64,000 nt of DNA from Rachicladosporium sp. CCFEE 5018 (lineage: Eukaryota > Ascomycota > Dothideomycetes > Cladosporiales > Cladosporiaceae): the NCBI GenBank assembly GCA_002077045.2, contig KZ111157.1, positions 124,001 through 188,000 of the forward strand, written 5' to 3'. This document shows positions 20,927 through 31,642 of the stretch, one piece after another. Each line of letters opens with the position of its first letter. Position 1 is the stretch's first letter. The notes under the pieces were generated by a model, which had not been told where the DNA came from, made no database searches, and saw nothing but the letters and a program-made list of their open reading frames with translations. Position numbers and translations under genes: made by a program.

Positions 20927-22287
20927 ATGAAGACGACCACACGGTCTCTCCTCGCGGCTGCGATCCTCGCAGCAACAGCATCTGCCCGCTCAATCGTGGA
21001 CAACCTTTCCTTCGGCACCGGCGAGCGCATATCACCCAATGGCAGAGGTGTCCCAGGCTGGAGCGTCAGCGCTCAAGGCCACTCTCCACAAATCCTCTCG
21101 GACCGTATAGTGCTTACACCTCCGACGCCTGCCAACACGCGAGGCGCACTCTGGGCGGATCACTCCCTAACTAGCACAGATTGGAACGTCGACTTCTCCT
21201 TCCGCGCCAGTGGTGAGTATCAAGGCAGCGGTAACCTCCAGCTCTGGCTCGTAAAAGACAAGAACGCCGTCGGGCAGAACGACTTGTATGGCGTGGAGAA
21301 GTTCGACGGCCTAGCGATCGTGATAGACCAGTACAACAACCGCGGTGGCTCCATCCGCGGCTTCCTGAACGACGGCGGCCAGAACTTCAAATCCCACTCC
21401 AGCCTCGAGTCCCTCGCCTTCGGCCACTGCGACTACAGCTACCGCAACCTCGGGCGCCCATCAAAACTCTCCATCACCCACGACACCGCCGGCCTGACCG
21501 TAAAAATAGACGACAAAAACTGCTTCAGCACCTCCCGCGTCGCCCTCCCCTTAGGTTACAACTTCGGCATTACAGCCTCCACGTCCGAAACGCCAGATAG
21601 CTTCGAGATCTACTCCTTTGCCGTCTCCACGGCCCCTAACACCCATACCGGCGCACCCGTGCAAGCAAAGCGAGCAGACTCCAAGCCCTCCCCTCCAACG
21701 CTGCAGAAACTCTCTGATCTGCCTTCAGCGCCAGACTTCCTGCCAGACACGTTGCCCGAGACGCTGACGAGTCAGAAGGAGCAGTTCGCCGACCTGCATA
21801 ATAGGATTCAGGGCGTCACGCACCAGATCGCGGATATGTACGCCCTGCTCGCCACCCTCGGGCACAGGTTAGATGAGCGGCATCAGGAGCTCGCGGCGAG
21901 TGTGATACAGCATGGCAGCTCCAGGGACCAGATTGGAAGGATCGATCACAGGGTTGAGGAGGTTGAGAGGACGGTGCAGAGGATTTTGAGGGATGTGGAG
22001 AGTAAGGATTATAGGATGCAGTTGTCTGAGATGAGGGAGGCTGTGGAGAGTGTCCGGGGAGGCGTGAGTGAGCATTTGCCGGAGAAGCTGGGGCAAAGTA
22101 AGTCATGTCTTTTGTTCTTCGAGTGATTAGGGATCGAGTACTGACTGGTGTGCTTATAGTCGTGAGATCATCATCGCCGAGACATTGGAGTTTGATTGGC
22201 GTGGTGGTGGGCGTGCAGATAGCGCTCGCCGCGGCGTACGTGGTGTACAAGAGACGGCGTGCGGGCGCGCCGAAGAAGTATTTGTAG
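20927..22287 (+). CDS. L-type (legume-like) lectin cargo receptor, Emp47/ERGIC-53 family
   Basis: Carries glycoproteins between ER and Golgi. Two exons (20927-22097 and 22160-22287, GTAAGT...TATAG) give 432 aa. A signal peptide (about residues 1-20, LLAAAILAATASA) precedes the lectin domain (about 22-235) with LSFGTGERISPNGRGVPGW, WNVDFSFRASGEYQGSGNL, FDGLAIVIDQYNNRGGSI and a carbohydrate-site aspartate/asparagine set. A coiled coil follows (about 285-385, ERTVQRILRDVESKDYRM). The second exon supplies one membrane span (LIGVVVGVQIALAAAYVVY) and a short basic cytosolic tail that ends KKYL, a perfect KKXX ER-retrieval signal. The ATG lies in GCCACCATGA, a strong context. Confidence 0.9.
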
Positions 22288-22585
22288 AGACGTGGGCTGA
22301 GATCTGGATATACGGTGCATAGCATGGGTGGAGTGGGACGGGTTTATATATGCGATGGCTATAGTGTGCATAAAACTTGGACATCAAACATTGGGTGCAT
22401 CATTGAGCGAGATCTGGTCTGAGCGTCTGATCGAGTGGCTTCTTACTCGCTGCGCTGCTCATTGAACATTTCTAGGTGCGCCGTGGCCGCTATGCAACAC
22501 TCACCCTTTATACCTCATGCTTTTGCCCCAACGCTCGCCACAGGATTGAGCTACATGTACTTCCCAGACACGCACCGGCGTCGCT
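22288..22585. other. Intergenic, convergent 3' ends
   Basis: Lies between the stops of the lectin gene and UBP14. Nothing is recognised. Confidence 0.5.
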
Positions 22586-25000
22586 CTACGCCCCTTCCCG
22601 ACGGAAGAAATACACATAAGCAAACTTCTGCAGCTCATCACCATCCCCCCCTTTGGCGACCTTCTCATCGTTAAAGAGTACCCATTCCTCCTCCCCTCCC
22701 TGCTTCTCACTGACAGTCTTCCACACGAAAGCCACATAGTGACCCGCGTGGATGCTGCTGCCCTTGTGGCAGACGATACTCTTGAGTCCGTACTTCGCTG
22801 GCGCTGTGTCACTGGTCGAAGCAGCGGGCGGCTCGGTCGTGGAAGCGTCGGCAGGCGGAGCGTCTGAAGAGAACTCGCCAGTGGCGTCAGGATGACTGAA
22901 CAACCAGTCCACCGCTCTCTCCATGTCGCCACCTGTCTCACGTAATGCTTGACGGGCTTGTGGAGCACTGAAACCCATGGCGCCTAGACTCTCGATCTTC
23001 TCGTCGTCGACAGGTGCGTTCGCTGCGCCGCCAGAATTGCCACCAAGGTCGAGCGGAGCGTCGATATCAGGATCTTCCATGTGCTCGAACAGCCACGACA
23101 TGGCGGTCTCGGCGTCGCTGTTACCAGTGGCGTGGAGAGCGCGCTCGCATCGGGGCTGTGGGAAGCCCATTGCAAGAAGAGAGTCAAGGGCGCCTTGATT
23201 GGGAACGAACGCAGCTTTACCAGGCGCAGCATCCTCGGGTAGAAGCTCCTCGCTGGCATCGTGCGGCGGTGCGCGAAAGGGCTCGAGGTCTAGCGCGTTG
23301 TTGGAGACTATCACAGGAACGTCCTGTTTCGTGGGCACCCAATTGACGATTTCGAATCTCCGCGCGTTGATCGCGAGGATGGTAGGGAAAGTGAGGAAGC
23401 GGGTTTGCTTGGAAAAGCCATCTTTGCTGGAGCATGAGGGGCAGGTGAGTTCAACTGTGTCTTGGGCTGTGTAGGACACGAGGCACTCTTCAAGGGTGAC
23501 GGGCTCGAAGTTATCTTTGAGTTTGGCAGAATCGGTGGTGTCGGACATGGCGGTGTCGGTATCAGTTTTGGGCACGCGGCGAATGGGCACCGCCACTGAG
23601 AGATTCTCCATCGAGTCCTGGCTGTAGCGGACTTTCTTGCAGGACAGACATTGTAGCTTCTGCTCCATCGTGAAGCGGAAGGCGTCGACTGGGTCTGATG
23701 TGTCCTTATACTGAGCCTTGGCCGTCTGCTGAGAGCGTGTGATCAGCTTGAGGAGGTGGAGGAGCAGCTCGAAGGAGTCCTGCTGCCGCATGGTGCTGAA
23801 CTCTTCGTGCCCACGCCCAATGAGGTATCTAAGCATCGCTGGTGCCAGGCCACGCTGGTGAGGCTGCTCGGGCGTGTCTTCCGAGGTCGCTACGTCTGTG
23901 TCTGGTACACTGTACCGGCCTGATAGTAGTCCGTCCGCGACCTTGCGAAGCTGTATCTCCAAGTCTTCTGCTGGCTTGCCAGTCGCAGGTACATCCTCGT
24001 CCGGCCGGTGGTATCGTTTGGCGAACTCGGGAATGCTGAAGAGCGATTGTAGTATGGAGTTGAGATAGCAGCTGTTTCCAAGGTTCTTCAATCCAGTGAA
24101 CCCGGGTCCAAACATCGACGTTAATTCCTTCCCATCCGCATTCGTCATACTGAAATCCCACGACATGTTCTGCTCCACATTCAACTCCTGCAAGCTCTTC
24201 TCCGTCTTCTCCCTACCAGCAATGTCAATCCCCCAGTGCGACAGATGTAGCACGAGCTCCGAGTCCGTCCGCTCCTCATCACAGGCATAGCAGTAGATGT
24301 CGGCATTGCCCTCAGCAGTGATGCTCCCTAGCTTCACTGCCACAGGATGTCCAGTCTTCTGGTTATGCTCCACTTGATGATTATTCCCCGTCACGCCACC
24401 CATCTGCTTCCTTCCGCACCCCAGATTGCCACACGTCAAACATAACCACAGATTCTCCTTCAACTCGCACTCCCCACAGTGGCCCAGATCCCCACTCCCG
24501 ATCTGTCTACTCGCCTCCTGCTCCAGACAGAGCGTATGCTCACAAGGCGTCAACTCCAACTCCCACGCCTTAACCTCCTCCTGCTTCGAAAAAGTATTCG
24601 CCCTCAAAACCCCCTCAACAACCTCCTCCATCCTCCCCTCCCTCTTCAACCCCTCAACACCACACTCCAAACACCTCAAATCCGTCTCCGTCTCATACCT
24701 ATCCTCCTCCGTCTCCGCGGAGATAGCAAGCTTACTCAGCTTCTGCGGCGGCTCATCGCGGTGTTTCCGTTTGCGCGTGCGCTTGATATTCACGGCTAGA
24801 GGGTGCTGGGTTTGGGTGGCGTGGAGGCGGGCGTGGTTGCGGTCGTCGGTGCAGCCGCCATTGAAGCAGTGTAGACAGACAGAGAGGCCGGAGGGGGAGT
24901 CGATGCTGTCGAAGCAGAGGGTGCAGTCTTCGCGGTAGACTGAGTCGGAGGGGCGAGGAGGGTGGAGGGAGGCGGAGGTGAGGTGGAGACAGGATGTCAT
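22586..25000 (-). CDS. UBP14: Ubiquitin carboxyl-terminal hydrolase Ubp14 (USP5/isopeptidase T family)
   Basis: Cysteine protease that disassembles free polyubiquitin chains and keeps them from clogging the proteasome. A single exon encodes 804 aa, the usual length. Domains in order: an N-terminal variant zinc finger (CTLCFDS, CLHCFNGGC), the ZnF-UBP (CGECELKENLWLCLTCGNLGCG through HPVAVKLGS), the catalytic Cys box (FTGLKNLGNSCYLNSILQSL, Cys311), a zinc-binding CLSCKKVRYS, two UBA domains (about 610-655, MGFPQPRCERALHATG; about 690-725, MGFSAPQARQALRETG) and the His box (SSIHAGHYVAFVW). All catalytic elements look intact. It is one of the few long genes here without a lesion. Confidence 0.96.
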   Translation of the reverse strand: MTSCLHLTSASLHPPRPSDSVYREDCTLCFDSIDSPSGLSVCLHCFNGGCTDDRNHARLHATQTQHPLAVNIKRTRKRKHRDEPPQKLSKLAISAETEEDRYETETDLRCLECGVEGLKREGRMEEVVEGVLRANTFSKQEEVKAWELELTPCEHTLCLEQEASRQIGSGDLGHCGECELKENLWLCLTCGNLGCGRKQMGGVTGNNHQVEHNQKTGHPVAVKLGSITAEGNADIYCYACDEERTDSELVLHLSHWGIDIAGREKTEKSLQELNVEQNMSWDFSMTNADGKELTSMFGPGFTGLKNLGNSCYLNSILQSLFSIPEFAKRYHRPDEDVPATGKPAEDLEIQLRKVADGLLSGRYSVPDTDVATSEDTPEQPHQRGLAPAMLRYLIGRGHEEFSTMRQQDSFELLLHLLKLITRSQQTAKAQYKDTSDPVDAFRFTMEQKLQCLSCKKVRYSQDSMENLSVAVPIRRVPKTDTDTAMSDTTDSAKLKDNFEPVTLEECLVSYTAQDTVELTCPSCSSKDGFSKQTRFLTFPTILAINARRFEIVNWVPTKQDVPVIVSNNALDLEPFRAPPHDASEELLPEDAAPGKAAFVPNQGALDSLLAMGFPQPRCERALHATGNSDAETAMSWLFEHMEDPDIDAPLDLGGNSGGAANAPVDDEKIESLGAMGFSAPQARQALRETGGDMERAVDWLFSHPDATGEFSSDAPPADASTTEPPAASTSDTAPAKYGLKSIVCHKGSSIHAGHYVAFVWKTVSEKQGGEEEWVLFNDEKVAKGGDGDELQKFAYVYFFRREGA

Positions 25001-25241
25001 GTTGGGCGGTGTATGTGGAAGAGTGTTTGAGAGCTACCAGAGACCGGTCGACCGGTGTTCAGAAGAGGTGGCACGCCTTTGTCACTTTTGTTGTCTGTGC
25101 CTGCATGATCGACCGCAGTGGTGGGGTCACCCCGCAATGTTTCAGGCGTGTTTCATAGCAGGCAGGCACGATATGGGATATGAGTGACCTACCTTACGCT
25201 TCTCGTACATCGGAGGAACTACTTCCCAGTAAGACAGCAAT

Positions 25242-26433
25242 ATGGCAGACGAAGATTTAGCTACCAGGGCGCCAGAGAGCGATGCGGCGGAGCAGAGCGC
25301 CATACCAGGTGACAGCAAAGTCGACCAAGGCAGTGCGAGCTTGGGAGTGAGTTCACCATGGCCTGTGATCGCTACTAGAGACTATACTGATGCCATACAG
25401 GAGCACTGCACCACCGATCGACCCACCCGTACGCTCATTCTGACCCGTCCAACCCTCTCATGGCATAGCTGACGAGGTCCTAGCCTCCGGCGCAAAGCCT
25501 ACAGGCGTGAGCGCCTCCGAATGCTCCAACGATGAAGCCAGAAATGCTGAAGAGTCTACCAGGAGCTCACCAAGTTCGATGACATAGAAGTCTACATCAC
25601 TAAACCTGCCGACTATCCACACTCGCCCTCCAAGCTCCTTCTTCTCCTCACAGGCGGTACCGGCGTGCATTCCACAAACAACCAGCTCCAAGCCGATAAA
25701 TGGGCAACCGAGGGCTTCTTGGTTGTCATGCCAGACCAGTGCGTTTGTTACCTGCTTCAATTTCATGTTCTCGCGACTGACGACATACAGGTTCGCCGGC
25801 GACCCAGCCCCAACAACCAATACCTCCACCTCAACTACTTCACCAACCTTAATCGAGCAAGTCAAGCTCGGCTTCGCGACAGTAGCCAAATCCTTCACGA
25901 TAGACATGTGGCTCGCGCGTCACACGCCCGAAACAGTGCTTCCACGTCTACACAGAGTCCTCTCAGCCATGCGAGAAGAATTCGCAGACGCAGTCGCAAA
26001 CGGCGGCGGTGTCTACGCAGCGGGCTACTGCTTCGGTGCCCGCTACGTCCTACTCTTAGGCTCCAATCTAGACGAAGAGACTGCCCGCGGTGATCGCGCG
26101 CCAGAGTCGACAGCAGAAGAGGGCATGGCCAAGCACGGCGCTGCGATTAAAGTCGGTGCTATCGCGCACGGAACCTTGATCTCTGCGCAGGATTTTGCGA
26201 AGGTGGAGGTACCGGTTGGGATTGTGGCTGTGGAGAACGACAGTCTGTTCCCTGACGATGTGAGGGAGAAGGGTGTCAAGGGCCTCAGGGAGCGAAGTAT
26301 CGAAGTAGTGGAGGAGGTGTACAAAGGCGTGCCGCATGGGTTTGCGGTGCTGGGAGAATATGAGGAGGCGAGCATTGTGGAGAAGCAGGGACAGGCTTTT
26401 GCGCAGATGGTGGGCTGGCTGAAAGGTCACTGA
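25242..26433 (+). CDS. Dienelactone hydrolase family protein 1
   Basis: Alpha/beta hydrolase of the dienelactone hydrolase family; the physiological substrate is unknown. Five exons fit in phase: 25242-25346, 25403-25430, 25469-25506, 25563-25738 and 25791-26433, about 329 aa. Two of these exons are tiny (28 and 38 nt). The N-terminus carries a 35-residue acidic leader. The core reads GAKPTGELTKFDDIEVYITKP, LLTGGTGVHSTNNQ and VVMPDQFAGDPAP. The nucleophile is in AAGYCFGARY (Cys), the acid probably in VENDSLFPDD and the histidine in VPHGFAVLG. It lies 2.7 kb from a second member at 29172-30185, on the opposite strand. Confidence 0.88.
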
Positions 26434-26568
26434 GGACCATCAAACCCGATTCGCTTTGCTGCTTGCATATGAATAACATGCACACGAGTGCTCGTCTCTT
26501 GACGGCGTCTCCGTTGTAGGCCTGCATATGCATACGAGCACAGCCCAATGGAGACTAGGAACTCTTCG

Positions 26569-27350
26569 TCATATCATCTCTACACTCCCCTCCTCAACCC
26601 GTCCCCTCACATCCCTCCACCTCAACACCCACACATCCCCTCTTCTCAACTCCACTTGCGCCGTGCCCTCCGGCCCCTGAACATCCACGCCACCACAATC
26701 CCTCAGCACTCGGCAGAATACCGCGGTATCCTCGTCCGGCCTATCCACCATACTCACCCCACCCGTCGTGTCATCTAGCCGCTGCAGCGAAGCCGGGAAA
26801 GCAGAGAGAAAAGAGGTATGGTAGTGCGTTGACAGGAGGGACTGGTGGTGTGTTGCATACTGGCGCTCGAGTGGGGACAGATGGGAGGAGGGCAGCGCGA
26901 GGGAGTGGTGAGGGTTGGCGTCGATCTACGGATATACCGAGTCAGCAGGTACAACTTAGAGAGGGGGCAGGTCAGTGAACCTTCGCGATCCGAGCACGGA
27001 GGTATGAGCGCAGGAGGAACTTCACCCTCTCCAACTCCGTCTGGTATATGACCAATGTCGATTTCAGGCCCGGGTTGTTTGTCGAGGTCAAGGACTCGAT
27101 TTTGAGGATCTACACTGCGGTCTCTCAGCCTACGTTCGCCTGCTCACCACTATCATGCCGGTGCATTGGCACTCACTTGTGCGCTCAATCGCTGGCTCAC
27201 ACGAGCTATGAGGTCTGCAGGGTAGGGTAGGAGCTCGGGAGCGGAGCGCTCATTCACCCAGGCGCGTGTCAGGGCTTGGAGGTCGAGAGTATGCGGGTAT
27301 ACTGTGGGAGAGGATACGGAGGCAAGGATGTCGGATATGTCTGTGTCCAT
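26569..27350 (-). CDS. SLD5: GINS complex subunit Sld5
   Basis: Part of the GINS tetramer (Sld5-Psf1-Psf2-Psf3), which with Cdc45 and Mcm2-7 forms the replicative helicase in the nucleus. Three exons fit in phase: 27350-27177, 27109-26981 and 26925-26569, giving 219 aa, normal for Sld5. The helical A-domain reads LDLQALTRAWVNERSAPELLPYP, with LIARVSQRLSAQ, then ILKIESLTS, STLVIYQTELERVKFLLRSY and RARIAKID. The short C-terminal B-domain has VWVLRWRDVRGRVEEGSVEMI. It converges with dienelactone hydrolase 1, only 135 bp away. Confidence 0.9.
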
Positions 27351-28130
27351 TGCTATGGCTGGATGGGGTTTGAGCGGAGGACACTGAGTATTGGTGGGGT
27401 GAGGCGCGGGGAGCGCAGCCTTGTGGAGTCAAGGCGCCATTGTCGGATCTCCTTCGATTGGCAGCTACACCTTCGGCCAGTGAATCGAATGATCAATCGC
27501 ATCGTTTCGTTATCCTCGAGCAGTGGAACGCGATTCTGCTTCACAATGGTGGGGTCACGGCACGCCACGTTCCGCCGCAGAGCGGCAGCTCCTCTCCAAA
27601 TCCATGCCTCTTCCTCCTCCTCACCTGGACCATTCTTGGCAATTATTGATCACAAGATCGATCCCTCTGCATGCCCGCGCCGGGTACCTGGCTTGTCATG
27701 CTCGAAGCCTTGCTACAACATTACTAGATCGCCTTGGCCTCGCTTCTGTGCAGCGACTAGCACTGCAGACATGCTGCCAAGGAGCAATCCGAGCTGAAGG
27801 TCATATAAGAGCGCAGTATATCTGCGGGCGGCTTGCAGTCGATAGTGTCCTGTCACTGACAGTGCCAGCTTTGGGGGCTGTTTGGCCAGCTTCCTTTGAC
27901 CGCTATAGGACCTCGTCGCTGGAAGCTGACTCGTCAACTCGATCAGCCGCTCACCGCGTGACGCGATAATATGCGAGGAAGGGATGCTCGACTACTGTGC
28001 AAGGGAAGGCATAGTATTACACTGGATCTGTTCTTTATTTCCTACACTTCTGCGTTCCTCGACTGGTCTGTTCGTCCACTACTTCCTATCTATTTCCTGC
28101 ACCACACTCGTTTGAGACAAACTAGCAACA
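27351..28130. other. Intergenic between divergent genes
   Basis: Shared 5' region of SLD5 (minus) and the secreted protein (plus). Frames are short and overlapping on both strands. No repeat or RNA gene was seen. Confidence 0.5.
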
Positions 28131-29027
28131 ATGCTCTGCCTCACTCTCATAGCATCTCTCCTACCAATCGCTACATTCGCCACCCCAACCGCGGGCAAGC
28201 ATGGCCACGAGCAACAGATCACCCAACAGGAGTTCATTGTAGAGTTCTCGACCTCCAACCCAGCCAACTAGTACGTCTGCTGCGCGATGCACTGAACCAG
28301 TCCGGGTGTGCATGCACTGACCCGGCACCATACCTTCCCTTTCGGCTTCTTCCCAGCATTCCACAACATGCTGATACACTCCAGCAGCTCCGACCCTATC
28401 TACCATCCCGCTCAAGCAGTCTCCAACACGTCCACCCAGATCGTCCTCGTCGCCCTTTCCCCAGGGTCTTCGCTCGGCACCCCAGCCTTCGTAAACTACA
28501 CCAATCAAACCACAGACAGCAACGGCTTCCTCTACGGCGCCCTAGACTTCGATCTTACCAACTGCCAGAAATCTGCAGTCCGCGGGATCTACGGCGCTTA
28601 TGCTCCGTCCGTGGGCTCGAACTACGGTCTCGCGATCGATATCAGCCTTGTGAAGGGGCAGCAGTTCTTTGACTGGCTGTACACAGCATCGACGGGAGGC
28701 TTGTTCCATAGAGTGGCGGCGGGGAGTAATGGGTTCTTTGGTCAGTCATGTGGTCTCGTGCAAGATACAAAGTTCGAAGTAGGCTATGAGACTCTGCTGA
28801 CGAGTGTGCAGCGTGCAATCGTACGATCCAGGGAAAGACGCAGTTGGTGCTGGATTGGGGCGCGTACCGGACTACGCCTGTGTTCGGAGCGCCAGACGGC
28901 TGTGAATTCACTAGCGTAAGGACGAGGGTGAGTATCCAACCTGCTGCTCCTTCCCGTCGAGATGTAGAAGCTGACGTGGCGATAGAATATCACCCAGTCT
29001 GCGCGAAAGCAGAAGTGTGCTGTCTGA
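28131..29027 (+). CDS. Secreted hypothetical protein with conserved-looking cysteines
   Basis: I do not recognise a named family. Four exons fit in phase: 28131-28270, 28385-28740, 28812-28927 and 28986-29027, about 217 aa. The first exon starts with a clear signal peptide (MLCLTLIASLLPIATFATPT). The mature part has YHPAQAVSNTSTQIVLVALS, possible N-glycosylation sites (NYTNQT), YGALDFDLTNCQKSAVRGIYGAY, SNYGLAIDISLVKGQQFFDWLY and four or more Cys, ending NITQSARKQKCAV. It is probably an extracellular or cell-wall protein. Its role, including a possible effector role, is unknown. The first intron uses the downstream acceptor at 28384, because the nearer AG is out of phase. Confidence 0.72.
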
Positions 29028-29171
29028 AGGCGCTCTAGCGAAAGATGGCAGAGCACGAACGAAGTGAACGAGCGATGACACGAAACGATCGAGAGATGTA
29101 TATACTATAGCTTTGTTCCTGATCTACGACGCTCAGCTCCCGTCCTGAACGCCTTCTAGGTAAGTTTGAGC

Positions 29172-30185
29172 TTACTCGGCCGGCGTAGCGCTGCTTCGGT
29201 CGCCCTTGAGGAACTCGTCGAACCATTGCACGGCTTGGAGGAAGGCGGCCTCCTTGGCGAACTTGACGGACTTCTTGCTGAGGTCGGCGCGGACTGCGGC
29301 TGGATTAGTATTGAAACACTGACGAGGGATGGCTCCCCCGACTCACCAGCAAAGCCATGCTCGACGTCAGAGTACAGCGACATCTGGTAAGGCACTTTCA
29401 TCTCTTTCAAGATATCCTCCGTCTGGCGTCTCTTCTCCGCTGGGAAGATCTGATCCGTCTCTGCACATTCGTCAGCATCACCCTTAGATTTCAGCATTGC
29501 TCTCCACGCAACATACCAGCAGCAGCAATACTCAACGGCCCCGTAATTCCCTTCACCTCCGCCTCATCCACAAAGCTCGGATGCGCCGTGTACCCCACAT
29601 CGACCCCCTTGCCCTTGGCCAGAAATCGACACACATACTTCCCCCCAAAGCAGTACCCCACAGCGCCGATCTTCTTCACGCCTTGTTCCTTCATCCACGC
29701 GATGGTCTTCTCTACAATCGGGTCTACGCTGTTGGGAAGGTGCCCTTTGCCTTCTGGACCACCCTTTTGAAGCCACTCCATGATATCGAAGCCTTCGGGG
29801 CGGTTTAGCTTCACTGGGTCGCCTTGGAAGAGGTCGGGCATTACGGTGTAGTAGCTGTTGGCGGCGAATTGGTCGGAGATTAGTTGGGCGTTGATGAATT
29901 CGTTGCCGATGCTGTGGTGGTCGTTAGGTCGAAGAATCTAAGAGGTGGGCGCGGGCTGGTCTGTAGGCAGGCTTACACATCTGGGAGAATGAGGATGGCG
30001 AGGGACTTGTCGCCGGACTTGGGCGTGGAGACGTAGGTCTTGACTACAACGATTCAGTACGGCGAGGGTTGGTGGAGGGGCATAGATGTACGCGTACTCC
30101 CTTGAATGTCGACGAACTCGCCCTTGGCCTCGCCGGTGTGGCGGACACCTTGGGTGCAGCACTGTCCTGGTGGGTGAGAAGCCAT
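29172..30185 (-). CDS. Dienelactone hydrolase family protein 2
   Basis: Cytosolic-looking alpha/beta hydrolase of the fungal Aim2/dienelactone hydrolase group; substrate unknown. Five exons with short introns read through MASHPPGQCCTQGVRHTGEA, DIQGIKTYVSTPKSG, AILILPDVIGNEFINAQLIS, TVMPDLFQGDPV, the nucleophile elbow IGAVGYCFGGKYV (Cys), AHPSFVDEAEVKGITGPLSI, DQIFPAEKRRQTEDIL and SLYSDVEHGFAV (His), ending FDEFLKGDRSSATPAE. Each intron boundary is a GT-AG pair. It shares the family with the gene at 25242-26433 but differs in sequence and intron positions, so this is not a recent tandem copy. Confidence 0.9.
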
Positions 30186-31642
30186 GGCTATGAGCTTGAT
30201 TTTGTGGTGATTGAAAGGGAAAGATAAAAGTCGCAGCGAGACTACGAAAGATGATATACTTGGCGCGATGCGACTAGAGCATCCGAGATGTGACGGAGCA
30301 GAGTACTAACACCGTTGCGAGGGCGGCATACTCACTGGCCTCTCGGCACTTGGGCGCCGCCGACGGTTCCGCTGTCGGTGACGTTGCTAGTGTTGGTGGA
30401 GGGAATGATGGAATTACCCCGCCATATCGCCATTGAACCCCCACCAGAGCGTCCGACCTGCCGATTGCAGTTGCTCTCTCCAGCATCCATCAAAGACTTT
30501 GGCTGCAAGGCGGCGGACGCATCGATTCTGGACATCACTTCGTCGTCAACATGGCCCAAATCTGGCAAGACGATCGCGGAGTTCGATTCCATGGCAAATG
30601 CCTCGTGAAGAATTGATCAGGTTCGTACAGTCCGCTCGAGATGGTAAGGTGAAGCCTGCATCGATAATAACGACTCTGCTTTGGAGTGGCAACATGTGCC
30701 AGCAGCAGTGCGACGAGGATTAGGTGAGTTATGCCAGCAAGCGTTGCGAGTCTGTCGCTGCTCCAGCGCGTATGAATACGACATTCTCGTCGCAATCTGC
30801 GACGGCTTGGTACTGCATGATCCACTGCTGTGCCCGGAACCCGCTCGTACTACTGAGCACTGCGCCGCTCAGGAGCAGGCAGTGCCTTGCATGGCGCGAC
30901 CCTATACACATCGGGTCCGACTGAGTATAGGAATCGCCGCTCGTGAGCGGCATCAGGGGCCTAGCCATCCCACTGAGACGGGTGACGACACAGCTTGCCG
31001 AAACCGTCGCAAACTTGCTCACAGGCCACTGCTATATAGGATAAATACATCCGCGCCGACATAACTTTACCAGCGCCTACAGTACTGTTCGTCCACGCCG
31101 CGCCAGCACCCGAATCGTCACGCGAAGGTGGATGTCAATGCAATTTCCCTAAGTCTTGGCTAAGGCGCTAAACGAGAATACCGAAATTGGGCACTCGCGA
31201 TGAAGTCCATTCGCGCCTTCCTTCCTTCAAGGTTCCGAGGCTACCTCTATATCGGGAACATTTGCGAGTACATACACGACCAGAGATAGCGGCGCACGAG
31301 AGGGCAACACACGAAAGATACTGAATCATCACATCAACGAAGACGTTCAGACACGTGGTTCAGCCTTACCTCCAAGCGCCTTGCGAAACTGTCGTGAGTC
31401 GGCTTGGCGATAGCTCCTAGTGTTTCACGATCCGCGCGACTGCTTTTCCCCTGTGACGATCAACGGTCTTATTAGCAGGTAAACCCGCTTCTCCTTTCGT
31501 TCATCTCGAATAGACAGACTCTCAAATCTTTGCATTCACTGCACTCACGTTCCTTATACTGCGTCCTACGCGTCCACTCCTTCAAAACACGCAGCTTTGA
31601 GAGTCGCCATCACTTTCGATATCTCAACACCACAACGCCAAC
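30186..31642. other. Gene-free upstream region of the LPMO gene
   Basis: About 1.45 kb between divergent genes. Frames on both strands are short and look random. The stretch close to 31643 is CT-rich, as in many fungal promoters. Confidence 0.45.
31158..31163 (+). promoter_or_regulatory. GGCTAA, possible XlnR/Xyr1 site
   Basis: The hexamer GGCTAA, the core known for the cellulase/xylanase activator XlnR (Xyr1), lies about 485 bp upstream of the LPMO start codon. A six-base match is weak evidence, but the downstream gene is a plausible target. Confidence 0.25.

Noticed and set aside
20380..21039. Minus-strand 219-aa frame over the lectin start
   Set aside because: It overlaps the signal peptide and lectin domain of a well-supported plus-strand gene and has no domain or coding look.
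22977..24938. Several plus-strand frames opposite UBP14
   Set aside because: They overlap a fully intact 804-aa deubiquitinase with all catalytic motifs, so they are shadows.
30570..30590. GTTCGATTCC, resembling a tRNA B box
   Set aside because: No matching A box at the right distance and no cloverleaf with paired arms could be drawn.
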